A stretch of DNA of 64,000 bases from contig NZ_RCWB01000001.1 in the NCBI RefSeq assembly GCF_018448885.1, positions 1 to 64,000 on the forward strand. The letters are read 5' to 3'. Position 1 is the stretch's first letter. Each line of letters starts with the position of its first letter. This document shows positions 1-8,146 of this stretch, piece after piece. A program made the position numbers and the translations under genes. Under the pieces are notes generated by a model. The model did not search any database, had not been told where the DNA came from, and saw only the letters and a program-made list of their open reading frames with translations. This stretch comes from Photorhabdus caribbeanensis (GTDB lineage Bacteria > Pseudomonadota > Gammaproteobacteria > Enterobacterales > Enterobacteriaceae).

Positions 1-42
1 AATCTGATATCTTTCTGTCTCGGTCAGTTGTGTATAGGCCAT
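1..42 (-). CDS. IS30-like transposase, 5' end only (partial at window edge)
   Basis: Reading leftwards from an ATG at 42 the 14 visible codons give MAYTQLTETERYQI, which resembles the N-terminus of IS30-family transposases (an LTxxERyxI start of the first helix-turn-helix). A good ribosome-binding site (AGGAGA) lies 6-7 nt before the ATG. The rest of the gene is outside the window, so the family assignment rests on very few residues and is an inference. DNA around 100-130 could hold the right end of the element, but no inverted repeat partner is visible. Confidence 0.5.
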   Translation of the reverse strand, partial: MAYTQLTETERYQI

Positions 43-180
43 AGCGCATTCTCCTGTGGCGGGAAAGATGCCTACTATAGCAACTGACCGCCTTTCTGAA
101 AAATTGCGCTTATTAGTCGAATCCGCCTTGAGTAATTATATTTAATGAAATAAAAATATAATAAATGTTTAAAATGATAA

Positions 181-242
181 TTTGTTTGATTTGTTTGATT
201 TGTTTGATTTGTTTGATTTGTTTGATTTGTTTGATTTGTTTG
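181..242. repeat. 9-bp tandem repeat (minisatellite), about 6.9 copies
   Basis: Six perfect copies of TTTGTTTGA followed by eight of nine bases of a seventh. It is non-coding and lies in an AT-rich gap between the IS-like edge and the riboflavin-synthase-like gene. Uninterrupted arrays like this change copy number by slippage, so the locus is likely to vary between strains. Confidence 0.95.
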
Positions 243-666
243 TAATAAAAATAGATTGCGAATGAAATATTGAAAATTATAATTCTTTGTCTGGTAATTT
301 TATTATTATACGCTTTTAATTAAATGATAAATATTCAAGGTAAAGTATTTCCATAAGTTAGACAAATAATCTTCGGCTCTATCTTGGCTTATGTTTGATA
401 ATTGTCAATTTGATGGTAAAAAATCATCCATTCCACAAAAAGCTTGATATAATTAAAAAATATAGGGTAAAGTAGTTTATTGGCTTTTAAATGTTTTACT
501 AAAATTATGATTTAAATCAATCATATAAAAGATATTTTGTAAATATGGAGTAGAAAAATGTGGTTAATAGAGTTAATAAAATTTTATTAGATATATTCAT
601 AAAAACCATAAATTCTCTTAATGTAATAAGGGCATTTCTACTTAATATAAATAAAAGAGGGTGATT
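243..666. other. gene-free AT-rich stretch
   Basis: No credible ORF. It contains the leader of the riboflavin-synthase-like gene, with the ribosome-binding site AGAGG at its right end. I see no FMN-riboswitch-like structure, which normally precedes flavin genes, but could not fold it computationally. Confidence 0.6.
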
Positions 667-1287
667 ATGTATACTGGAATAGTGCAAGGAAAAGAAAGCG
701 TATTATCTGTTGATAAAAAAGACGGATTTAGTACATTAACCGTCAGTAATAATAACCATTTCTTTGATGATGTTTCTGTGGGGGCCAGTGTAGCGATTAA
801 TGGTACATGCTTGACTGTCACCCAATTTAATAACGATATCGTCTGGTTTGATATATCAGATTTTACGGCTGATGTTACCACATTAAAGTTTTTAAATGTG
901 GGGGATGAAGTTAATATTGAAAGATCACATCAAATGAATAAAGAGAATGGTGGTCATAGCTTATATGGACATATTGAAGGTGTAGCAGAAGTCGTTAATT
1001 TTATTAAAACGGGTGAAACTTATCGATTAGTGATTAATATTCCTGGCGATAATATCAAATATTTTTTCCATAAAGGTTTTATTGGGTTGCATGGTTGTAG
1101 CTTGACAATAAATGGTATAAATGAAGAAGATAAAACCATAGAATTGAATTTAATTCCAGAGACTTTAAGGATGACTAATCTTGGTAATATTAAAGTTGGC
1201 GATTTACTTAATTATGAAATAGATCAAACAACCAGAACGATTGTAGATACGATATCCAGATCGATGAATGCTAATAGATCAATATGA
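667..1287 (+). CDS. Riboflavin synthase alpha-chain-like / lumazine-protein-like flavoprotein
   Basis: 206 residues, two tandem lumazine-binding barrels (about 1-95 and 96-195). The ATG at 667 is preferred over GTG 661 because AGAGG sits at the right distance and the family begins M(Y/F)TGIVQG. The C-terminal lobe keeps the riboflavin synthase signatures GFIG, SLT, LIPETLRMTNLG and the EID..T..VDT tail, and the GGH of the linker is present. The N-terminal lobe keeps CLTV but has lost the ETLRxTNLG loop (replaced by FTADVTTL) and contains IVWFDI, as in Vibrio fischeri yellow fluorescent protein. Riboflavin synthase dismutates 6,7-dimethyl-8-ribityllumazine. With one degenerate lobe this may be a second, altered synthase or a flavin/lumazine-binding antenna protein like LumP. 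It stands alone, away from other rib genes. Confidence 0.75.
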   Translation: MYTGIVQGKESVLSVDKKDGFSTLTVSNNNHFFDDVSVGASVAINGTCLTVTQFNNDIVWFDISDFTADVTTLKFLNVGDEVNIERSHQMNKENGGHSLYGHIEGVAEVVNFIKTGETYRLVINIPGDNIKYFFHKGFIGLHGCSLTINGINEEDKTIELNLIPETLRMTNLGNIKVGDLLNYEIDQTTRTIVDTISRSMNANRSI

Positions 1288-1329
1288 TAATTGAAGCAAT
1301 ATTAAATAAGCTAGGATGAGTTGAAATGT

Positions 1330-1358
1330 GAAGCGGTAAGTCACTTTACTTCCGCTTC
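1330..1358. terminator. hairpin between convergent genes, possible terminator
   Basis: GAAGCGG at 1330-1336 pairs with CCGCTTC at 1352-1358, extended inwards by AAGT/ACTT after a one-base bulge. It sits just after the plus-strand flavin gene and before the end of the minus-strand antitoxin gene. There is no clear U-tract, so it is only a candidate. Confidence 0.35.
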
Positions 1359-1396
1359 CACAATTAATCTAAGGTTATTAAATGACAAACGTCTGA

Positions 1397-1651
1397 CTAT
1401 TTTGATGGACGATTGTCATCTATTATTTTGTCCCAAAATTCATCTATGGTATCTACACTTGTACTGCCACCACTTTCCAGCTCATGGATCGCTGCCTGTG
1501 TTGTAGCATTAGGAACATGGTGTTCTTTTGTCGCTCTAGTTAATACCAGACGGATAAAGCTAAACATATTCAAACTATTATCTTGGGCGGCTTGTGCTAC
1601 CGCATTTTTCAGTTTTTCAGAAACACAAACTTTCATCATAACCGTATTCAT
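1397..1651 (-). CDS. RelB/DinJ-family antitoxin-like protein, orphan
   Basis: 84 residues. The N-terminal 45 look like a ribbon-helix-helix DNA-binding domain (a beta strand MKVCVSEKLK, then helices ending in SFIRLVLTRATKE), as in RelB/DinJ antitoxins. The C-terminal part is acidic and likely disordered, as expected for a toxin-neutralising tail. In dinJ-yafQ-type operons the toxin follows directly, but the 110 bp downstream (1288-1396) cannot encode one and nothing upstream fits. It is therefore either a solitary antitoxin or the remnant of a toxin-antitoxin pair. Family call by pattern only. Confidence 0.6.
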   Translation of the reverse strand: MNTVMMKVCVSEKLKNAVAQAAQDNSLNMFSFIRLVLTRATKEHHVPNATTQAAIHELESGGSTSVDTIDEFWDKIIDDNRPSK

Positions 1652-1847
1652 ATGTGCCTCTCTGTCTCTTAATTTACATCCTTACTGTGGGACTATTGTG
1701 GACACAAATCAAGATAACAAGATCAATTAAATAGACAACGTTAGTGTTAGACTTAACTTCAGCTTTGCTCAAGAAGGGGCTAAAGTATGAGCAGAGTTCA
1801 CCTATGTACCTTTGGGCTGATGATTCTTAAACAGAACTGAGGTTTAG

Positions 1848-2930
1848 TTAAATTAATTTTTCCTGCGCCCATTCAAGGCCACTCTGATATTCAGGAGGCA
1901 GCATAGGAACAAGTTTCTGCAATGTATCTTTTAATTCATTTTTATCAAAGTGAGAAAGATTAAGATGACCAACTTTACGTGCAGGGCGAACTTCTTTTTC
2001 ATACCAATGTAAATGTACTAATGGCAAGCTTAACCATTGGGTATTGATATCGGTGCCAATCAAATTGATCATAACTGACGGCGCAGTGACTTCTGGTCGA
2101 GGCATGGGCAAATCCAGAATAGCGCGAAGATGTAATTCAAACTGGCTGATAGACGCGCCGTTCTGAGTCCAATGACCGCTGTTGTGAACGCGTGGCGCGA
2201 GTTCGTTAATTAATAAATTATCACCGACAATAAAACATTCCATCGCCATCACGCCGATATATTTCAACTCGTGCATAATCGCTGACAGCATACTCTCAGC
2301 CTGCTGTTGTAAATGGTAATGCTGTAAATGGTTATTTTCCTGAGGAGAAACAATACTGGCGCGGAGAATGCCATCTTGATGCAAATTATGCGCTAAGGGA
2401 TAGAACACACAATCGCCATTTTTATTGCGGGCGCCGACCAGTGAAACTTCGCCAGAGAAAGGAATGGCTTGCTCAGCAATACATTCACCATAAATATCAG
2501 CGGGTAATGCTGTTTCATCTCCGGGACGAATACGCCATTGCCCTCGGCCATCATAACCACCAGTACGGCGCTTAACGATAATGAAATTACCGAGTTCAGA
2601 GAATAATTGCGGCCATTGGTTGGCATCAGAGAGTAATTGCCACGGAGCCGTTGCCAGCCCAAGGCTATCCATTAACTGTTTTTGCGGCAGACGATCGGCC
2701 AGACGGGGAAAGATATCTCGATTAGCGAAAGCCTTATGACGGGCAAGTTCCTGAGTAAGAGCCGTTTCCGGCCAGCGCTCAATTTCAGCGGTAATTACGC
2801 TATTCTGATAAGGAACCGCTTCGGGTTCTGCATCCAGGCCAACAGGATAAACCGTGATACCTAAAGGCTCACCAGCTTGACGTAACATGCGACCGAGCTG
2901 ACCATTGCCTAATACACAAACTGGCTTCAT
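1848..2930 (-). CDS. purK: N5-carboxyaminoimidazole ribonucleotide synthase PurK
   Basis: 360 residues, the usual length. Makes N5-CAIR from AIR, ATP and bicarbonate in purine biosynthesis. ATP-grasp enzyme: N-terminal [12 protein letters not shown] dinucleotide-type loop (4-15), the glycine-rich [12 protein letters not shown] lid (about 120-131), and the conserved [14 protein letters not shown] near 250. Its ATG overlaps the purE stop codon as ATGA (2927-2930), so the two are translationally coupled and share the PurR-controlled promoter upstream of purE. Confidence 0.97.
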   Translation of the reverse strand: MKPVCVLGNGQLGRMLRQAGEPLGITVYPVGLDAEPEAVPYQNSVITAEIERWPETALTQELARHKAFANRDIFPRLADRLPQKQLMDSLGLATAPWQLLSDANQWPQLFSELGNFIIVKRRTGGYDGRGQWRIRPGDETALPADIYGECIAEQAIPFSGEVSLVGARNKNGDCVFYPLAHNLHQDGILRASIVSPQENNHLQHYHLQQQAESMLSAIMHELKYIGVMAMECFIVGDNLLINELAPRVHNSGHWTQNGASISQFELHLRAILDLPMPRPEVTAPSVMINLIGTDINTQWLSLPLVHLHWYEKEVRPARKVGHLNLSHFDKNELKDTLQKLVPMLPPEYQSGLEWAQEKLI

Positions 2931-3457
2931 GCTTCCTCCCGCGGATCGGGATTATCGAGTACATCCTGAGTTTGTGTTTCACGCCAGTGGCTGAGGCGTT
3001 GCAGTAAATCTTTATCATGACGAGCCAGAATCTGTGCGGCCAATAGGGCTGCGTTTGCCGCTCCGGCTTTCCCAATCGCAAGTGTGCCGACAGGAATCCC
3101 TTTTGGCATCTGTACGATAGAGTAAAGACTATCTACTCCATTCAGTGTAGCGCTTTGTACGGGGACGCCAAGAACCGGCACTAGCGTTTTAGCTGCTAGC
3201 ATGCCGGGTAAATGAGCGGCGCCGCCGGCACCGGCGATAATGACATCAAAACCATTTTGTTCAGCTTGCTCGGCAAAACTGAATAGTTTATCGGGTGTAC
3301 GATGAGCAGAAACAATTTCAACATGAAAAGGTACATTAAGAGAAGTGAGAATATCAGCCGCGTGCTGCATAGTCGTCCAATCGCTTTTAGAACCCATGAC
3401 AATGGCGATTTTGGCATTGTGTTGAGTTGTTCCTGCTAAATCAGGCTGGGCAGTCAT
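2927..3457 (-). CDS. purE: N5-carboxyaminoimidazole ribonucleotide mutase PurE
   Basis: 176 residues. Converts N5-CAIR to CAIR, the step after PurK. The class I PurE signatures are present: MGSKSDW near residue 20, SAHRTP, the [10 protein letters not shown] glycine loop and the PVQS segment. First gene of purEK, with a PurR operator about 85-100 bp upstream. The N-terminus is a few residues longer than in E. coli; the ATG at 3457 is the only reasonable start seen. Confidence 0.97.
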   Translation of the reverse strand: MTAQPDLAGTTQHNAKIAIVMGSKSDWTTMQHAADILTSLNVPFHVEIVSAHRTPDKLFSFAEQAEQNGFDVIIAGAGGAAHLPGMLAAKTLVPVLGVPVQSATLNGVDSLYSIVQMPKGIPVGTLAIGKAGAANAALLAAQILARHDKDLLQRLSHWRETQTQDVLDNPDPREEA

Positions 3458-3518
3458 AAATCAAATGCTCCTGTGTTTTAACGTCCACCAGAATGAAAAT
3501 AACGCTTTGAGGCTGCGG

Positions 3519-3556
3519 ATCATATCATGCTCACAAGCTAAGGAAAACGATTGCGT
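3519..3556 (-). promoter_or_regulatory. PurR operator and purEK promoter
   Basis: Read on the minus strand, 3541-3556 is ACGCAATCGTTTTCCT, differing at one base from the E. coli purEK operator as I recall it (ACGCAACCGTTTTCCT). A -10 hexamer TATGAT lies at 3519-3524, and 17 bp before it the operator itself supplies a weak -35 (TTTTCC), so bound PurR would cover the -35 region. PurR with hypoxanthine or guanine as corepressor represses purine genes; the assignment here is by sequence match. Confidence 0.85.
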
Positions 3557-3607
3557 TACTTTATACTTCCATTGTGATACCTGAATGTGTGGGTGTTTCT
3601 GATTAAT

Positions 3608-4330
3608 TCAGAATGGGAAAGAGATAAGATCGATTGATTTATCCGTTACTTTGAACATTGATCCCTGATGATGCCATGCGCCAAGTACACCGCGGTAAAC
3701 GGTTTTATCATGCAGAGGAACTTCATGTACAAAAGGGCGGTGGGTATGTCCGTGAATCATCCAGTCAGCTTGATACCGCTCAAAAGTGTCAATAACAGCT
3801 TGCTGGTTTACATCCATAATGGCTTCGGATTTTCTGCTGTTGACCGATTGGCTGTTGGCTCGCATTTTTACGGCAATTTTTTGACGGATAGACAGAGGTA
3901 GTAGTAGAAACAGACGTTGGACCCACGGGGTATGAACCCGTTTACGATATCGTTGATAACCTTCGTCATCAGTACACAAGGTATCGCCGTGCAGAATAAG
4001 TATTCGCTTACCGTACAGTTCCAGTACTTTTTCCTGTGGAAGCAATATGATGCCACTCTCTTTAGCAAAGCGTGAACCGAGCAGAAAATCACGGTTGCCA
4101 TGAATAAAGTAACAGCTAACACCTTGTTGTTGCACAGTTTTTAATGCGCTAGCGATTTCACGGTGGAGAGGGTTGTTATCATCATCACCAATCCAGTAAT
4201 CGAACAGATCGCCGAGAATATAGAGGCTATCTGCCTGAATGGCATCTTCACGCAAGAAACGAAGAAAACCGGCAGTGATTGCCGGTTCATGTTCGCTGAG
4301 ATGTAAATCCGCGATAAAAAGTGTACACAT
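3608..4330 (-). CDS. lpxH: UDP-2,3-diacylglucosamine diphosphatase LpxH
   Basis: 240 residues, normal length. Calcineurin-like metallophosphoesterase that hydrolyses UDP-2,3-diacylglucosamine to lipid X in lipid A synthesis at the inner membrane. The metal-binding motifs appear in order: DLHLS near the N-terminus, [30 protein letters not shown], and the C-terminal HGHTHRP. It lies 10 bp downstream of ppiB on the same strand, the conserved ppiB-lpxH arrangement of enterobacteria. Confidence 0.97.
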   Translation of the reverse strand: MCTLFIADLHLSEHEPAITAGFLRFLREDAIQADSLYILGDLFDYWIGDDDNNPLHREIASALKTVQQQGVSCYFIHGNRDFLLGSRFAKESGIILLPQEKVLELYGKRILILHGDTLCTDDEGYQRYRKRVHTPWVQRLFLLLPLSIRQKIAVKMRANSQSVNSRKSEAIMDVNQQAVIDTFERYQADWMIHGHTHRPFVHEVPLHDKTVYRGVLGAWHHQGSMFKVTDKSIDLISFPF

Positions 4331-4340
4331 AAGCAGAGAA

Positions 4341-4835
4341 TTATTCGCTGACAGTCACTTTTTCGATGATAACATCTTCGAGTGGTACATCTTGGTGCAT
4401 ACCGCTGCGACCGGTAGAAACGCCTTTGATTTTATCAACAACATCCATACCTTCGATCACTTCGGCAAAGACGCAGTAACCCCAGCCATCAGGGCGCTCA
4501 GAGCGGAAGTTCAGGAAATCATTATCAACAACGTTAATAAAGAACTGCGCAGTTGCTGAATGTGGATCGTTGGTGCGGGCCATTGCCAAAGTACCACGGT
4601 TGTTTTTCAGACCGTTATTGGCTTCGTTTTTGATAGCAGAATCAGTCGGCTTTTGTTTCATACCAGGTTCAAATCCACCACCCTGAATCATGAAACCGTT
4701 AATAACACGGTGGAAAATAGTATTATCGTAGAAGCTATTGCGGCAGTAGTTCAAGAAATTCTCAACAGTTACAGGAGCTTTGTCGGCGAAAGTATTAATT
4801 ACGATATCGCCAAAATTGGTATGGAAAGTCACCAT
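4341..4835 (-). CDS. ppiB: Peptidyl-prolyl cis-trans isomerase B (cytoplasmic cyclophilin)
   Basis: 164 residues with no signal peptide, which distinguishes it from periplasmic PpiA. Cyclophilin motifs: [42 protein letters not shown], and a C-terminal [14 protein letters not shown]. Catalyses proline isomerisation during folding. Divergent from cysS, as in E. coli; followed closely by lpxH, with which it is probably co-transcribed. Confidence 0.97.
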   Translation of the reverse strand: MVTFHTNFGDIVINTFADKAPVTVENFLNYCRNSFYDNTIFHRVINGFMIQGGGFEPGMKQKPTDSAIKNEANNGLKNNRGTLAMARTNDPHSATAQFFINVVDNDFLNFRSERPDGWGYCVFAEVIEGMDVVDKIKGVSTGRSGMHQDVPLEDVIIEKVTVSE

Positions 4836-5101
4836 AATTGAAATCCTAATAATAGTTTTGACTAACCCAGTTAGGGCATTCGGACCAGGCGGCTTTTATA
4901 TCACATATACCATATTGAGTCAGTACCTATTAGTTTAGTAGGCTATATTGATCGCTAACCTTGCAAAGCGCTTAATATCGGGTTTCAATATCCTATTGGA
5001 CTATGCCATATCAAGCCGTTATTGATGAGATAGGGCCATAAATCCAGAATTATCAATTCGTTATTTTTAACACACGTACAGTGAATTTACGGAAAATCCC
5101 G

Positions 5102-6487
5102 ATGCTAAAAATTTTCAATACCCTCAGCCGTCAGAAAGAAGAATTTAAGCCAATCCATCCAGGGAAAGTAGGGATGTACGTGTGTGGTATCACGGTTTAT
5201 GACCTGTGCCATATTGGTCATGGCAGAACCTTTGTTTCTTTTGATGTGGTTGCTCGTTATCTGCGTTATCTGGGGTATGATTTAACTTATGTACGCAATG
5301 TAACCGATGTTGATGACAAAATCATCAAACGGGCGACAGAAAACAGCGAAAGTTGTGATGATTTGACCGGTCGTATGTTGGCGGAAATGTATCAAGATTT
5401 TGATGCGCTGAATATCTTACGCCCTGATCTGGAACCACGTGCGACTCGGCATATCCCGGAGATTATTGCGCTGACCGAATCGTTGATAAAACGTGGTCAT
5501 GCTTATGTTGCAGATAATGGCGATGTCATGTTTTCCGTTGAAAGTGATCAGGATTACGGATTGCTTTCCCGCCAAGATCTCAGCCAGTTACAAGCAGGGG
5601 CGCGAGTGGAAGTGGCTGATGTTAAGCGTAACCCGATGGATTTCGTGTTGTGGAAAATGTCCAAGCCTGGGGAACCAAGTTGGGAATCGCCGTGGGGAGC
5701 GGGCCGTCCCGGTTGGCATATTGAATGTTCTGCCATGAACAGTAAACAGCTAGGTAATCATTTTGATATTCATGGTGGTGGCGCTGATCTGATGTTTCCC
5801 CATCATGAAAACGAAATTGCACAATCTACTTGCGCCCATGATGGCCCGTATGTGAATTACTGGATGCATTCAGGGATGGTGATGGTAGATAAAGAGAAGA
5901 TGTCCAAATCGCTGAACAACTTCTTTACTATCCGTGACGTATTGGCATATTACGATGCAGAAACAGTGCGTTATTTCTTGTTGTCAGGCCATTACCGCAG
6001 TCAACTTAACTATACAGAAGATAACCTAAAGCAGGCCCGTACCGCACTTGAACGATTTTATACTGCTCTGCGAGGTACAGATGCTTCTGTACAGCCGACC
6101 GGCGGTGAAGTATTTGAGGAGCGTTTTATTGAAGCGATGAATGATGACTTCAATACGCCAGAGGCTTATTCGGTACTGTTTGATATGGCACGTGAAATCA
6201 ACCGCCTGAAATCAGAAGATATGGATGCAGCGAATGGCTTAGCGGCTGAATTACGCAAGTTGGCGGGTATTTTAGGTTTATTGCAACAAGAACCGCAGCA
6301 ATTCCTGCACCGAGGTGTTCAGGCTGACGATGAAGAGACTGCGAAAATTGAAGCGCTGATTAAGCAGCGTAATGATGCCCGTAAAAATAAAGATTGGCCG
6401 CTGGCAGATTCTGCTCGTAATCAATTAAATGAGATGGGTATTGAACTGGAAGATGGGCCGCAAGGAACAAGCTGGCGTCGTAAGTAA
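5102..6487 (+). CDS. cysS: Cysteinyl-tRNA synthetase
   Basis: 461 residues. Class I aminoacyl-tRNA synthetase: HIGH at 37-40 (CHIGHGRTF), KMSKS near 266-270, and the zinc ligands typical of CysRS (Cys28 in MYVCG, the Cys of HIECSAMN, and HHENE). The start at 5102 ([14 protein letters not shown]) matches the enterobacterial family; the frame also runs upstream to a GTG at 5081, but the extra residues have no counterpart. A GGAAA ribosome-binding site lies 7 nt before the ATG. Essential housekeeping gene, divergent from ppiB. Confidence 0.97.
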   Translation: MLKIFNTLSRQKEEFKPIHPGKVGMYVCGITVYDLCHIGHGRTFVSFDVVARYLRYLGYDLTYVRNVTDVDDKIIKRATENSESCDDLTGRMLAEMYQDFDALNILRPDLEPRATRHIPEIIALTESLIKRGHAYVADNGDVMFSVESDQDYGLLSRQDLSQLQAGARVEVADVKRNPMDFVLWKMSKPGEPSWESPWGAGRPGWHIECSAMNSKQLGNHFDIHGGGADLMFPHHENEIAQSTCAHDGPYVNYWMHSGMVMVDKEKMSKSLNNFFTIRDVLAYYDAETVRYFLLSGHYRSQLNYTEDNLKQARTALERFYTALRGTDASVQPTGGEVFEERFIEAMNDDFNTPEAYSVLFDMAREINRLKSEDMDAANGLAAELRKLAGILGLLQQEPQQFLHRGVQADDEETAKIEALIKQRNDARKNKDWPLADSARNQLNEMGIELEDGPQGTSWRRK

Positions 6488-7064
6488 GTTCGATGTGTTT
6501 TTGATGTTAATTTATCATTTAGGCTCCCTGCTGAGGGAGTCTAATATTGAGGGTTAATCTCTATTGTTCCATTTGTTGCTTGGTGAGATCTTTTGATTAA
6601 CAGATAAGGCAAGTCTGAAAAAATGTTTATAATTTTTTGAATAAATTCAAAAAAACTCTCTGGCTTATAAAGTTTCTATTTAAACAGATTGGAATCTTTT
6701 AATTTCTCCGGGCTGGATATCTATAAAAATATATTGATTGTAATTTCTGCATGGATACACCCAATAATTTATAGTCATAATATTCCAAGCGACTATTTTC
6801 TTTAATAATAATCTTGGTAATACCCGTTTGGGTAATGAATTGATAATAATGAGGTTATTGATAAAGCCTTTTCACTTTTATTGATTAACCTATAATTTGC
6901 AAAATTATAATAATGTACCATCTAATTAATAAATGATAAGGTAGTGGATATAATTCTTATTGTTTTTGCGCCAGACTGTGATTATTATGAATTGCAATGA
7001 GTTATTGACACAATAATTTAATATATTAATTGTAAGGTGATATTATTTAATCTAAGGAAAATAT
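6488..7064. other. gene-free AT-rich stretch after cysS
   Basis: A hairpin at 6521-6542 (eight pairs, one of them G-U, with a six-base loop around CTCCC/GGGAG) follows cysS and may stop transcription, although no U-tract follows. The rest is AT-rich and shows no ORF; its right end carries the ribosome-binding site AAGGAAA of the tail-fibre gene. Confidence 0.5.
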
Positions 7065-7910
7065 ATGAGCCAAGAAAATGATTTTAAAGCTTTTTCTATT
7101 AGTAATAATGCAAATGTAGTAAGCCAAGAAGGATATGAAGAAAGCCGGAGTTTGAATACTGGATTTCCACCTGAGAATATTACCACTCACTTATTAAATA
7201 AGGTATTACGTCAATCGTCAACAATAGCATCCGTGGTTGCTAATTTTATCGCGACACAATCTGGCGATAATGTTTTAGATGATGGTAATATCGCCAAGCT
7301 CTCTGCTCAATTAAATAGAGCGTTGGAGCAAAAAATCACAACAGCAGTATCGGATGCTTCGTTAACACAAAAAGGCGTTGTTCAGCTTACCGATGTAATT
7401 GGTAATAGTGATTCATTGGCCGTAACGCAAAAGCTTGCTCAGGAAATAATAAATTCATTGCGTGAAAATATTAATAGTAGAGTACTTAATACCCGAAAAG
7501 TGAATGGGAAGGCGTTGTCGAGTGACATCAATCTGAATGCCGGGGATGTAGGAAGTTACGATAAATCTGAGTCTGACTCTCGTTATGGTAATAAAAATAC
7601 ATCCTTAAAAGCGGTAAATGGTTGGTGGAAATGTGGCAATACTGGGATGATATTTCAATGGGGAATTTCAGATGTTACCACGCATGATAATCCTGATAGA
7701 CATGTTAATTTCCCAATTCCGTTCCCAGAAAGGGTTATTGTAGTTGGTGAACACGATAACGGAGGTAGTGTTAATAAAGCAGTTTGGCAAATAAATAATA
7801 TTCAATTGTCAGGTTTCACTGCGTCGAATCTTGGCATGTTAAGCCGAGGTGTTAAAGAATTTGGGCCGATACCTCAATCAAGATGTGTTTGGTTTGCTTG
7901 GGGGTTCTAA
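7065..7910 (+). CDS. Phage tail-fibre protein, short form
   Basis: 281 residues. Residues 1-125 are a tail-fibre N-terminal (baseplate-attachment) region almost identical to that of the oppositely oriented gene at 8147-10000. Residues about 145-165 keep the linker RKVNGKALSSDINLNAGDVG. The C-terminal ~90 residues (NGWWKCGNTGMIFQWG ... WFAWGF) resemble the compact gp53-like tip domain that binds the receptor in short phage and tailocin fibres. No other tail, baseplate or fibre-assembly gene is nearby, so this is an orphan remnant or a cassette reservoir. Function as a fibre is inferred from domain pattern. Confidence 0.85.
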   Translation: MSQENDFKAFSISNNANVVSQEGYEESRSLNTGFPPENITTHLLNKVLRQSSTIASVVANFIATQSGDNVLDDGNIAKLSAQLNRALEQKITTAVSDASLTQKGVVQLTDVIGNSDSLAVTQKLAQEIINSLRENINSRVLNTRKVNGKALSSDINLNAGDVGSYDKSESDSRYGNKNTSLKAVNGWWKCGNTGMIFQWGISDVTTHDNPDRHVNFPIPFPERVIVVGEHDNGGSVNKAVWQINNIQLSGFTASNLGMLSRGVKEFGPIPQSRCVWFAWGF

Positions 7911-8048
7911 TCTGGAAATGAGTGATAATAGTTCTTTGCGTTAATAATCGTTAGTCATTAAAATTGGATTGATTTATTTAAGTCATTTGTTATTAAATGT
8001 ATTTAATCGGTTATCTTTCCTATATCAGAATGTTTTATAGATGAAAAA

Positions 8049-8080
8049 AACAAACCTCGCTATTTTAAACGAGGTTTGTT
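8049..8080 (-). terminator. intrinsic terminator for the long tail-fibre gene
   Basis: Perfect 11-bp stem (8049-8059 pairs with 8070-8080, CCTCG/CGAGG core) with a 10-nt loop. A run of A on its left side is a U-tract for minus-strand transcription, so it fits the end of the 8147-10000 gene. It lies between the convergent fibre genes and may also slow readthrough from the left. Confidence 0.85.
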
Positions 8081-8146
8081 AGCTGATTTTCTGTGTTTCA
8101 ATGAATTGTAATAATGCAGGAGAGCTAAATAGCTCTGATTACATTA

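Noticed and set aside
181..242. Short direct repeats that might be a CRISPR array
   Set aside because: The 9-bp units are contiguous with no spacers and no cas gene nearby; it is a simple minisatellite.
1413..1730. 105-residue plus-strand ORF opposite the antitoxin
   Set aside because: Shadow of the antitoxin gene; weak start context and low-complexity hydrophobic translation.
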